From the NCBI RefSeq assembly GCF_900111155.1, contig NZ_FOGG01000006.1, forward strand, positions 124,001-188,000: a DNA stretch of 64,000 bases, written 5' to 3'. Each line of letters opens with the position of its first letter. Position 1 is the first letter of the stretch. This stretch comes from Pedobacter rhizosphaerae. GTDB taxonomy: Bacteria > Bacteroidota > Bacteroidia > Sphingobacteriales > Sphingobacteriaceae. A program made the position numbers and the translations under genes. This document shows, in pieces, positions 35,070 through 43,811 of the stretch. Below the pieces are notes generated by a model, which was given only the letters and a program-made list of their open reading frames with translations, was not told the DNA's origin and did not search any database.

Positions 35070-36467
35070 TTAATAAGCACTATTTCTGATTTCTTCCACG
35101 TCTTCGATATTTATGGCCAATGGCTTACCCAATAATTGGTAGCTATCTTGAGTCATGGCATAATTATTCTCTAATCGTATCCCACTGAAATCCTTAAATT
35201 TTTCAACTTCAGCATAATTTATAAACGATTCGAACCTTCTTTCCGATCTCCACAGGTCGATCAATTCTGGTATCATATAAATTCCAGGCTCAATGGTAAA
35301 TACGAAACCTGGTTCCAGCTCCCGCCCCAAACGCAAAGATTTTAAACCAAAAAGGGAGGTTTCTTTTTTCAGGGTGTCGCTATATCCTACATATTCTTCG
35401 CCCAAATCTTCCATGTCATGCACGTCGAGACCCATCATATGGCCAGTACCACACTGAAAGAAAAGCGCATGTGCACCTGCTGCTACGGCCTCATCCATGT
35501 TGCCTTTCATTAGCCCCATTGCTTTCATCCCTTCAGCAAGTGTTTTACAAGCCTCATAATGGACATCAATAAATCGCTTACCTGGTGCCAATACAGCTTC
35601 TGCATTTTCTAAAGCCGATTGCACAATGGAATACACCTCTTTTTGCCTGCTATCAAATTTCTTTCCAACAGGAAAAGTTCTGGTTAAATCTCCGCAATAG
35701 CCCAGTGCTGTTTCCATTCCCGAATCGTTGAGCACCATCTGCCCCTCCTGCATAACATTTCCATGGAAATGGTTGTGTAAAATCTCTCCATGGATGGTCA
35801 ATATAATGGGGTAAGCAATATTTCCACCTGTTCTAAGTGCCTCGCCATGAATCAGTGCTGCTATTTCCTCCTCCTTCATCCCAGGTTTGGTTTTACGCAT
35901 GGCGAGCAAATGCATATCGATACTGTTATTCACCGCTTGCGCTATTTCTGCTATTTCTGTTGCCGATTTTACTGCCCGTTGGGCTATAACAGCTTTAATA
36001 AATGGAGTGGATACAGCTTGTTTCAAATGACCAACCTCCATATTTAACAGTTGAGCCAGTTTAATTTTATTCTCGGCGCGGTATGGAGGCAGAAAATGAA
36101 TCGACCGCTTTTTAAGCTGGGCTGCACTTAAGTAACTGCTAAGCTGATGAACTGGATTTACCTTTTGAATGCCTACCAAATGGGCCTTATCCTGAAGCGT
36201 TTGCTGCCTTCCCATCCACACAATATCATCTATCCCCATCTCATTACCAAAAATGATTTCCTGGTTTTCATCCAGATCAATAATGGCCGATAAACCTGGT
36301 TGTGCAATACCAAAATAATACAAAAATGTGCTGTCCTGCCGAAAGCTATAGGTATTATCGGCATAGTTCATCGGACTTTCCTCATTGCCCAAAAAAAGGA
36401 GTACACCCGTTTTTAATTTCCGAGCCAATTCTGCCCTTCTCTCAACATAGACATTTGTATGGAACAT
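35070..36467 (-). CDS. Xaa-Pro aminopeptidase (M24B, PepP-type with AMP_N domain)
   Basis: 465 residues without signal peptide. The AMP_N domain (about 1-135) contains ERRAELARKLKTGVLLFLGN and FYYFGIAQPGL-like sequence; the M24 domain follows, with NDSGMETALGYCGDLTRTFP (two Asp), GTGHMMGLDVHDME (His), FTIEPGIY (Glu) and IRLENNYA (Glu). It removes residues preceding proline. It is a different subfamily from the adjacent 590-residue enzyme, so the pair probably has complementary peptide-length preferences. It is divergent from the POT transporter. Confidence 0.94.
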   Translation of the reverse strand: MFHTNVYVERRAELARKLKTGVLLFLGNEESPMNYADNTYSFRQDSTFLYYFGIAQPGLSAIIDLDENQEIIFGNEMGIDDIVWMGRQQTLQDKAHLVGIQKVNPVHQLSSYLSAAQLKKRSIHFLPPYRAENKIKLAQLLNMEVGHLKQAVSTPFIKAVIAQRAVKSATEIAEIAQAVNNSIDMHLLAMRKTKPGMKEEEIAALIHGEALRTGGNIAYPIILTIHGEILHNHFHGNVMQEGQMVLNDSGMETALGYCGDLTRTFPVGKKFDSRQKEVYSIVQSALENAEAVLAPGKRFIDVHYEACKTLAEGMKAMGLMKGNMDEAVAAGAHALFFQCGTGHMMGLDVHDMEDLGEEYVGYSDTLKKETSLFGLKSLRLGRELEPGFVFTIEPGIYMIPELIDLWRSERRFESFINYAEVEKFKDFSGIRLENNYAMTQDSYQLLGKPLAINIEDVEEIRNSAY

Positions 36468-36506
36468 CTGCTTTATTTTTATAGTGATGATGAATAATAA
36501 TTAAAC

Positions 36507-36514
36507 CAAAAGTA
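36507..36514 (-). promoter_or_regulatory. Candidate -7 element for the M24 aminopeptidase pair
   Basis: Reads TACTTTTG on the minus strand, fitting TAnnTTTG, and lies 39 bases before the start codon. No convincing -33 box was found. Confidence 0.35.
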
Positions 36515-36632
36515 GCAAAAGCGATAAAAAATGTCGTCCGTTTTGGCTCATATTATTAAACAGGATAAGATACTGCATTATAGGGTGAAAATTAGTAAAG
36601 AATGATCAGGCTAATTAAGCCAACTTTATAAA

Positions 36633-38060
36633 ATGCAGAAAACCGATACAAAATCCAATGGTTATCCTAAGAGTATTGGATATATAATTGCCAACGAAGG
36701 AGCTGAACGCTTTAGCTTTTACGGAATGAGATCTATTCTAGCTACCTTTCTGGTATTTCATTTCTTTAATCCCAGCTTAAACCCGGCCTTGCAGGTTACC
36801 GCTGAGGCCAAAGCGAACGAAACAACCCATTTTTTTGTCTCACTTGCCTACGCACTCCCTTTTGTTGGCGGTCTAATGGCCGATTGGTTTTTCGGCAAAT
36901 ACAAAGTGATCATGTATGTATCGTTAGTTTATTGCCTGGGCCATTTATGTCTGGCCTTATTTGATCATGATCTGGAAAAATTCAAATACGGCTTGATCTT
37001 AATCGCCATTGGTGCAGGCGGCATCAAATCCTGTGTTTCTGCCAACCTTGGAGATCAGTTTACCACCCACAATAAGCATCTCGTTTCTAAAGTTTATGGT
37101 TGGTTTTATTTCAGTATTAATGCCGGATCGGTATTATATACTATTTTAATTCCGCTGATTTATGATCGTTTTGGCGCTAAATGGGCATTCGGTATTCCAG
37201 GTATATTGATGGCACTGGCTACGATTATATTTTTCCTGGGGAGAAAAACTTACGTGAATGTTCCTCCTTCTGGAGTAAACAAGAACAATTTTGTTTTCAT
37301 TTCTATTTATGCACTTTTCAATTTCCGTGATAAACAAAAGAATCAATCCTTGCTTGACGTTGCAAAACGAAAATTCGATCACCAGAAAGTTGAAGATGTG
37401 AAAACGGTATATAATGTTTTGGCCGTTTTTGCTTTTATTCCGATTTTTTGGGCACTTTGGGATCAAAACTTATCTGAATGGGTATTGCAGGCTACAAAAA
37501 TGGATCGCCACATCCTCGGCATTAACCTGTTGCCAGAACAGATTCAAACGGTAAATCCATTCTTTCTACTCGTATTTATCCCCATATTTAATTACTGGCT
37601 CTATCCTTTTCTCGATAAAAACGGGCTAAAAACTACGCCATTAAGAAGAATTGGTGCGGGATTAATTCTTCTTGCACTTTCATTCGTCATTATTGCGCTA
37701 ATACAGTCGCGCATTGATGCAGGTGAACATCCCAGCATCTGGTGGCAAATATTGGCTTATGCCATTTTAGCGGCGGCAGAAGTTCTGGTTTCCATTACCG
37801 GTTTGGAATATGCCTATACCCAGGCCAGCAAATCGATGAAAAGTACCATGATTGCCATTTGGTTATTAACCACAGCACTCGGAAACCTGTTTACGGCCCT
37901 CGTCAACAGAAGCATATCAAATGGCGGTTTCTTCGCGCAGTTTAAAGGCGCTGATTACTATTGGTTTTTTATCGGCCTGCTGTGTTTTTTCATTATCGTA
38001 TACCTGTTTGTTTCGCCAAGAATTAAGGTCAGAGAAATGGTTTTAGGCGCATCAAATTAA
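36633..38060 (+). CDS. POT-family proton-dependent peptide transporter
   Basis: 475 residues with 12 or more transmembrane segments. The family motif ERFSFYGMRS (28-37) is the ExxERFxYYG signature that binds the proton, and LIAIGAGGIKSCVSANLGDQ is the second POT signature. FYFSINAGS follows, the PTR2 signature. It imports di- and tripeptides into the cytoplasm. It is divergent from the two Xaa-Pro aminopeptidases, which would hydrolyse what it brings in. Confidence 0.93.
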   Translation: MQKTDTKSNGYPKSIGYIIANEGAERFSFYGMRSILATFLVFHFFNPSLNPALQVTAEAKANETTHFFVSLAYALPFVGGLMADWFFGKYKVIMYVSLVYCLGHLCLALFDHDLEKFKYGLILIAIGAGGIKSCVSANLGDQFTTHNKHLVSKVYGWFYFSINAGSVLYTILIPLIYDRFGAKWAFGIPGILMALATIIFFLGRKTYVNVPPSGVNKNNFVFISIYALFNFRDKQKNQSLLDVAKRKFDHQKVEDVKTVYNVLAVFAFIPIFWALWDQNLSEWVLQATKMDRHILGINLLPEQIQTVNPFFLLVFIPIFNYWLYPFLDKNGLKTTPLRRIGAGLILLALSFVIIALIQSRIDAGEHPSIWWQILAYAILAAAEVLVSITGLEYAYTQASKSMKSTMIAIWLLTTALGNLFTALVNRSISNGGFFAQFKGADYYWFFIGLLCFFIIVYLFVSPRIKVREMVLGASN

Positions 38061-38097
38061 TATCTTGTACATTGTTTAACATCAATCACATCCTCTA

Positions 38098-39015
38098 ATG
38101 GCTAAATCTTACATTCACTTCTGCTATTCAACCTTAGCATTTGCCACATGCTTACTCAGCAGCAAACTTCAGGCTCAGGAGCAACCAGCAGCAAAACCTT
38201 TAGTTTCCAGTCTCGAACAGCTCATCATCAGCACTCCCCCCGATTCGCTCCATTATCCAAAGTTTTATGAAAAATATACGGATGCTTTCGGCATTCCTGT
38301 TGTTTCATCGGCAAAGGTTTCAAATGTAGCCTTATTGGTTGCCCGAGATGTAATTAATTATATGCTGCTTAAACGCCCGGATATCCGCAAGGCGATGATT
38401 AGTATGAAAGCGCGACTATCGATCATGGCCTGGTCTGAAATGCAAACCGACCTTCCTGAATACAGCAACTGGAAAAAACCAGCACTCTCTGACGGAAGGT
38501 TAACGCCAATAGAAAGAGAAAATTACAATAAACCAGGAGGTATTGCCAGCATGACTGATAAAGGTTACTGGAATCAACGTGCCCGTGGAATGGGTGGCAT
38601 TCAAACCTCCGCTGCAGAAGAAAATATTTTAGGCTTTCCTGGTACCAAATATTATGGAGAAAACATTCTGGTACATGAGTGGAGCCACAATGTAATGTCG
38701 GCCTTACGTGTAGCCGATCCGGAGCTTTATAAACAAATCCAGGTAGCTTATGATGCAGCCAAACAAAAAGGACTTTATAAGGGTCAGTACGCGATTAACA
38801 CCGTTGCGGAGTATTGGGCTGAAGGAAGCCAGTGGTGGTTTTGGTCTAATTATGAATTTATAGACGGCAATACCAGGGTTCAAACGCCCGATGATTTAAA
38901 AGCTTATGATCCTGCTTTATATAACATTCTTGCGCAGGTTTATCCTGGGCATCACATCCCTGGCGATGTTTATTATGGAAAGAATATTCCCTTTGCAAAG
39001 CCTGTGTTAAAGTAA
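38098..39015 (+). CDS. Exported HExxH protein of unknown family
   Basis: 305 residues with a signal peptide ending near LQAQ. The zincin motif HEWSH is at 193-197 (ENILVHEWSHNVM), and a possible third ligand lies in AEYWAEGSQWWFW (E238 or E242), about 45 residues later, the spacing seen in gluzincins. The AEYWAEG...WFWSN block recalls anthrax-lethal-factor-like and related fungal/plant secreted domains, but this is only a resemblance. It follows the POT gene by 37 bases on the same strand, suggesting a peptide-releasing enzyme feeding the transporter. Confidence 0.65.
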   Translation: MAKSYIHFCYSTLAFATCLLSSKLQAQEQPAAKPLVSSLEQLIISTPPDSLHYPKFYEKYTDAFGIPVVSSAKVSNVALLVARDVINYMLLKRPDIRKAMISMKARLSIMAWSEMQTDLPEYSNWKKPALSDGRLTPIERENYNKPGGIASMTDKGYWNQRARGMGGIQTSAAEENILGFPGTKYYGENILVHEWSHNVMSALRVADPELYKQIQVAYDAAKQKGLYKGQYAINTVAEYWAEGSQWWFWSNYEFIDGNTRVQTPDDLKAYDPALYNILAQVYPGHHIPGDVYYGKNIPFAKPVLK

Positions 39016-39107
39016 TGTTTAGTTGGTTAGTAGTTTAGGTGGAGAGATGAAGTGTACTCAAACTAACGACTGCTCACTTTTGACGGAACGAATCCTCTTC
39101 TGAGATT

Positions 39108-39150
39108 TCCTTCTATGACTTACATGGTGAAAAAATTGAGGCTGGCTTCT
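39108..39150 (-). repeat. Inverted degenerate copy of the 153-bp array unit
   Basis: On the minus strand this reads GCCTCAATTTTTTCACCATG and then TAAGTCATAGAAGG, close to the unit at 49048 onward (GCCTCAATTTTTCTCACCAT, TAAGCCATAGAAG). It lies in the 170-base spacer between the HExxH gene and the small membrane pair. Confidence 0.65.
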
Positions 39151-39184
39151 TTCACCATGGTGACATGAACCGTTTCTACTTCTT

Positions 39185-39490
39185 TTAACTCAAAATGTTG
39201 GGCTGTTTAATTTTCTTATATAAAGATGAGGCAGAAATATAAATTACACAAAAGCCGCCGTAAATAATATACAACTTATCGCTTTCTATTTGATTTTCAT
39301 TTAAGAGCTTAAAGGTTGTGAAGATAAGTTTCAAACCGCCTACAATTGATGAAGATGAGAAAAATACACTGCCTAGTTCCAAGAGTGTAACTTCTTTCAT
39401 TCTCCTTTGGTACAGAAAAATTAAGACGTAAGTAATGGCAAACGTTCCTCCTATTATGATAATAGATGAAGTTCTGAATAACCAGTCCAA
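39185..39490 (-). CDS. Small three-helix membrane protein, unknown
   Basis: 101 residues. The apparent start is a TTG directly abutting the upstream stop (TAATTG), which suggests translational coupling to the 71-residue gene; no ATG is available before residue 31. Hydrophobic segments lie near 9-27, 40-60 and 73-90. I do not recognise the family. Size and topology resemble bacteriocin immunity proteins, but that is speculation from the neighbouring glycine-rich peptide. Confidence 0.55.
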   Translation of the reverse strand: MDWLFRTSSIIIIGGTFAITYVLIFLYQRRMKEVTLLELGSVFFSSSSIVGGLKLIFTTFKLLNENQIESDKLYIIYGGFCVIYISASSLYKKIKQPNILS

Positions 39491-39706
39491 TTAAACCTTT
39501 ACTTTTTTATTCTGATTTAAGATTACCTGATCTTCATTTTTATAGCCTGAATAACCTGTAACAAAACCTCCTAAAATAGCGCCAATTACACTGCCCGCTA
39601 TACCGAATGTTGAACCAATTAATGCGCCGCCTGTTGTACCAGATAAAGCACTTGATATAATTCCCAGGCTTTTATTCTCTACTTTCGTTAACATAAATTT
39701 GCTCAT
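39491..39706 (-). CDS. Small glycine-zipper membrane peptide, unknown
   Basis: 71 residues. After a short polar start (MSKFMLTKVENKSLG) comes a long glycine-rich hydrophobic stretch (GTTGGALIGSTFGIAGSVIG, then AILGGFVTGYSGY) with GxxxG spacing, ending in a basic tail NKKVKV. This is the look of pore-forming or zipper peptides, including two-peptide bacteriocins. There is no clear double-glycine leader cleavage site. Its stop abuts the start of the 101-residue membrane protein. Confidence 0.6.
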   Translation of the reverse strand: MSKFMLTKVENKSLGIISSALSGTTGGALIGSTFGIAGSVIGAILGGFVTGYSGYKNEDQVILNQNKKVKV

Positions 39707-39715
39707 TTGCTATAT

Positions 39716-39723
39716 CAAATATA
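39716..39723 (-). promoter_or_regulatory. Candidate -7 element for the glycine-zipper pair
   Basis: Reads TATATTTG on the minus strand, a full TAnnTTTG match, nine bases before the ATG at 39706. The leader would be only a few bases long. Confidence 0.4.
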
Positions 39724-40019
39724 AACTTTAATAATCTTTTTCAATCAGTATAAACAAAAATTAAACCACAGCATTAAATTACTGATATTTTGATTGATAG
39801 ATTAATAACTAATAGCTAAAAACATTTAAAGAACGTATAATTTATCCAATTATTTATTGGGGCTCATCAAGTCAGACTTGGTTTATTTTTCTGGTTTGTA
39901 GAAATTATTACCCGTGAAAAGGGGAATGGGGAAATGAGCAAGATACCTTTAGTAAATGAACGCTTGAAGAACCAAGAAATGCTCAACGAAGCTAATCTGT
40001 TTTGCTAACGCACTAAATT

Positions 40020-40160
40020 TAATATCGTAGTGCTTTTATAAACGGTGGCATTTCATCGCTTGCAAATCCTTCGTTCCTCAGAATACCTGGTGCTGCATGA
40101 ACGGCCGTCCTCTTCTTGTATTTCCTTTTATGGCTTATATGGTAAAAACCAACCGTATCA
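40020..40160 (-). repeat. Inverted mosaic repeat shared with 49370-49575
   Basis: On the minus strand the order is ACCATATAAGCCATAAAAGG, GACGGCCGTTCAT, CTGAGGAACGAAGGATTTGC, AAGCGATGAAATGCCACCGT, ATAAAAGCACT. The same words in the same order occur on the plus strand at 49370-49575. The 39707-40202 spacer holds no other recognisable feature. Confidence 0.75.
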
Positions 40161-40202
40161 CTAAATTTGAACATGGAAGTCACATAATGGTCCTTTTTAG
40201 TT

Positions 40203-43200
40203 TTAACGTCTCTGTATAATCTTAAAATCTGTAAAAGCAGCATAACCAGCAATATCGCCGTAAGTGGCATGATAAATGCCAACCTGTAAAGCTTCATTTC
40301 CGAAATCATCTCTTTTTACGGGACTGCCAGGAAGATTTTTCCAGTCTTTTCCATCTGTGCTTCCCCGCATAAAAAATGTATTCCCTAATCGCTGTATTTG
40401 AAGATACCTATAGAAAGCCCAACCCGAAAGGTTGTTCGTTTGTCTTCTATCTCTTGAGTTCAGGTTTGTTGTTATATTTCCAACACCCCAACCCGGCATG
40501 ATGCCATTCTGGATAAGCTTTCTTTCCGTTTGCGTGGCTTTAACCATTAAACCAGCCTCATTGGCACCATAAGCTTTCTTTTGGTTCAGTCCGAGCATAT
40601 CAAACAGCCGTACTTCAGCTACAAAATCACCCTGTACATTTTGGAAAGCAAAAGGGCCAGTTTCAGCCGATCCATCCCAGAGGGTATTGTGCGAAACCAT
40701 TTTTAATACACCCGATTGTTGCGTCACCGTATCTGCAGTTCCCATAAAGCCATCCCAGGAAGTACCTTTTAAACCATATTTTTTTCCCGGAATCGATTGA
40801 GCTGATCCATTTTGCCTTTTAATGATAAAAAGCGATGAATCTGTTTTTACTGCAACAGGCAATGAGCCCTGGGTTACATTGCCGAAATTATCTCTAACCT
40901 TGACAGTATACTTATAATCACTTTGTGGAACTGCCGAAAAATCGATATAATCTGATGATTTCACCCAATTCACATCGTGCTTATGGCCGCCATTACTAAA
41001 GAGATATTCGAGCTCGCTTCCTGGTAAAGCAGGCTTATTCGCAACCATATATACCATATTTGGCGTAACCGCTGATGGATTTGAGGCAAAGGATGCCTTT
41101 ATACTATTAACACTTAATGTTTGTTTCCAAAAATTATATTCCCGCAAACAGGCAGTACCATCAAAGCCATAATTGTAAATCAGAATTGATGATATAGAAG
41201 TTGTGGCTCCTACGGATTCAATCAAGACATCCTGATCTGGCTGAGCATTTGAAATGAGTGCCCTATCTGCCAATTTACCATCAATATATGCTTGAAATTT
41301 CCCCTTATCATGCGTACAAATGACTTGCTGCCATTTCCCAGTGCCCGGCACCCTAACCGCTTTATGGTCTTTACCGAAAAACAAATGTGCATTTGAACCT
41401 GCAGCAGATAAAACTGAAAAAATAGCACTAAAAGGCTTTGAAAATTTAAGGCCATCTGCCATCTCATCTCCCAGTAGCAATTTGCTTTTATTGGCTAATG
41501 TTAGGGCTATTTTCCCGTTAACATCGGCAACTTCTGCCTTTCCTCTACTCAGTAGATTTCCTAAAATAGCACCGTTGTTTGGCCATTTTTCCACCTGGCC
41601 ATATTCCAGGTTTTTAGCATCTGCATAAATTACCGTATTGTTATTTGTGCCTTTTACAAAAGTTGTTTTAATTTCTTCATCAGTTAATGGAACATCATAA
41701 ATTTTTAAAGCAGCCAGTGCGCCAGAAAAACCCGCAGTTCCATCATCGTTTCCACCAAGAAGAAAATGCGTAAGGTTGTTCACAAAAAGCATTCTTCTCT
41801 CTGCTCTATCTAATTTCCCATCTACATAAATACGCTCCATGGTTCCATCAAAAACCATCGCAATATGATGCCACTCGTTCGCCTTGGGCACCTGTTTATA
41901 CCCTAAATCTGCCCAACCTAAATGGGTAGCAGCACCGGTGCCTTTACCAGCCCCATAACCAACTGCCAGGTTGCTCAAATTAACACCCCCTCTGCCTGTC
42001 CACGAAACAATGTTTTCTTCTTTATCGATCTCTGGATTGAGCACCCACATACTCACACTATAGCTACTGTTGCCGAGAAGGGATACGGGCGCAGGATTAG
42101 AGGAAGACAAACGTACCTTACCGGAGAAAATCAAGGCCTTTTTTCCTCCAATGATAGAAATAATTGGTTTATCTGCCCCCTTTGCAGTAAATATGCCTCC
42201 TAGTTTTCCTTTATTGGAAACTTGTGCTGCAACTGAGCCAATTCTAAAGCTATCCAGATTCAAATCCACTAATAAGCCCTTAGCATCAAAACGCTGCAAT
42301 GATTCCCACTTTTTCACTTTGGTATTCATTACAGGATTATATTCGGCATTATCGAAAACTTTAATGTTCCAAATCGCTTTGTTTAAGCCCGGATATTCGG
42401 TATGCAAAATGGTGCTGCGAAGATACCTGGCTTTCACATTGCCAAAATCAATCATTGGGCTTCCGTGTTGGGTATTTTTACTTCTATCGGCATACATTTT
42501 CCAGGTTTTGCCATCAAGCGAATATTCAATTTGGTATTGATAGTACCAGGTAGCATATTCAAATTGTGTATGTACACTTCTAATGTTGTAAATCTTCCCC
42601 AGGTCGACCTTAAGCCATGAGGGGCCAACATTGTTTCTGGCTTTCCATAAAGTCCCATTATTATCATCTAAGGCATAATCGGCTTTAAAATCCTGATCAT
42701 AAACAGAAGAGGCAACAGCCGTTTTACCTAAAGCCAGATTTGCATGTGGGTTAGCATTCTTTGCCAAATACCCAATTCCGGTATGTGTAGGTACCAGTTT
42801 CAGGATATTTCCCTTTTCATCGAATACGATTTTATCTGCAGCTACCTGTCTGTGGTAACCACCATCGTTATGTGGATTATTATGCCGATGATAAATCAAA
42901 TAAAAATCATCGCCTTCCTGCAATACCGATTGGTGCCCTGGCCCATGTACCGTTCCATCTGCACTGGTTGCCAGAATAGGATTATCTGAAGCATACTTAA
43001 AAGGCCCCATCGGGTTGGTAGCAGTTGCATATTGTACCCTGTACGTACCATCTTCACAATAACCTGAAGAATAAGTTAAATAATAAATTCCCTTCCTTTT
43101 AAACACAAAGGGAGCCTCGAAAAAATCCTTTGCATCGGTATTAGGAATCTGCGCCAATTTGGAAAACGACTTCATATCGGCATTTAATAAACCTACACCA

Positions 43201-43727
43201 CAGCCATGGTTGGGATAAATTCCCCAGGTTCCCCAATACATGTAGTACTGGCCATCATCATCTTTAAAAGTCTGCCCATCGAGCGTAATCACGTTCGGTA
43301 CCAGAAAATTTTTAACAATGGGTTTCCCCGGTTCCAGAAGTGATGTCCAGGGCCCTACAGGTGTTTCAGCGGAAGCGCCAAAAATCTCAACCGGCTGACA
43401 GTAGTATAAATAATATTTTCCGTCGGGTCCTTGTGTAGCATCTGGTGCCCAATAGTGATGTGTGGTTGGCCAGTTCATATCTTGCAGGGTCCAGTTCACA
43501 AAATCTTTGGAGGTCCATACCTGTGATGGGCCAAACCCACCCCCATTTCCATCTGTAGTGGCGTATATGTAATAAGTATCGCCAAATTTTTTCACTGTAG
43601 GGTCGGCAAAATAACCGGGAATAACAGGATTACCATTCTCTTTTAATAAATGTGTTTGGGCGCTTACTGATTGAAGCAAACCGCTAAAAAGAGAAACAAC
43701 AAGCAGGTTTAGATAAATATTTTTCAT
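40203..43727 (-). CDS. Large multidomain GH43 arabinofuranosidase/xylosidase-type enzyme
   Basis: 1174 residues with a signal peptide ending VSAQ. The five-blade GH43 domain (about 30-320) shows the base Asp42 (PGYFADPTV), HHYWAPDATQGPDG, the pKa-modulating Asp in DGQTFKDDDGQYYMYWG and the acid Glu204 (DFFEAPFV). An F5/8-type domain follows (about 330-465), then two concanavalin/LamG-like domains (about 500-690 and 700-870), and a DUF1349-like C-terminal domain (about 1000-1174, ending FTDFKIIQRR). It should act on alpha-L-arabinofuranosides or beta-xylosides, probably anchored to polymer by the extra modules. It follows the S9 peptidase on the same strand. Confidence 0.88.
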   Translation of the reverse strand: MKNIYLNLLVVSLFSGLLQSVSAQTHLLKENGNPVIPGYFADPTVKKFGDTYYIYATTDGNGGGFGPSQVWTSKDFVNWTLQDMNWPTTHHYWAPDATQGPDGKYYLYYCQPVEIFGASAETPVGPWTSLLEPGKPIVKNFLVPNVITLDGQTFKDDDGQYYMYWGTWGIYPNHGCGVGLLNADMKSFSKLAQIPNTDAKDFFEAPFVFKRKGIYYLTYSSGYCEDGTYRVQYATATNPMGPFKYASDNPILATSADGTVHGPGHQSVLQEGDDFYLIYHRHNNPHNDGGYHRQVAADKIVFDEKGNILKLVPTHTGIGYLAKNANPHANLALGKTAVASSVYDQDFKADYALDDNNGTLWKARNNVGPSWLKVDLGKIYNIRSVHTQFEYATWYYQYQIEYSLDGKTWKMYADRSKNTQHGSPMIDFGNVKARYLRSTILHTEYPGLNKAIWNIKVFDNAEYNPVMNTKVKKWESLQRFDAKGLLVDLNLDSFRIGSVAAQVSNKGKLGGIFTAKGADKPIISIIGGKKALIFSGKVRLSSSNPAPVSLLGNSSYSVSMWVLNPEIDKEENIVSWTGRGGVNLSNLAVGYGAGKGTGAATHLGWADLGYKQVPKANEWHHIAMVFDGTMERIYVDGKLDRAERRMLFVNNLTHFLLGGNDDGTAGFSGALAALKIYDVPLTDEEIKTTFVKGTNNNTVIYADAKNLEYGQVEKWPNNGAILGNLLSRGKAEVADVNGKIALTLANKSKLLLGDEMADGLKFSKPFSAIFSVLSAAGSNAHLFFGKDHKAVRVPGTGKWQQVICTHDKGKFQAYIDGKLADRALISNAQPDQDVLIESVGATTSISSILIYNYGFDGTACLREYNFWKQTLSVNSIKASFASNPSAVTPNMVYMVANKPALPGSELEYLFSNGGHKHDVNWVKSSDYIDFSAVPQSDYKYTVKVRDNFGNVTQGSLPVAVKTDSSLFIIKRQNGSAQSIPGKKYGLKGTSWDGFMGTADTVTQQSGVLKMVSHNTLWDGSAETGPFAFQNVQGDFVAEVRLFDMLGLNQKKAYGANEAGLMVKATQTERKLIQNGIMPGWGVGNITTNLNSRDRRQTNNLSGWAFYRYLQIQRLGNTFFMRGSTDGKDWKNLPGSPVKRDDFGNEALQVGIYHATYGDIAGYAAFTDFKIIQRR

Positions 43728-43811
43728 GGCAAAATGCTAATTCAAATGGGTTAAGAGCAATATAAAAAGGTGGCTAAAAGTACTGCCACCTTCAAAAATT
43801 CAATTCAGAAA

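Noticed and set aside
40019..40309. Leftward 96-residue frame with a hydrophobic start
   Set aside because: It overlaps the end of the GH43 gene in another frame and runs into a dispersed repeat; the hydrophobic part is a shadow of the GH43 coding sequence.
42070..42540. Rightward frame of 156 residues inside the GH43 gene
   Set aside because: Antisense shadow; no start context or family.
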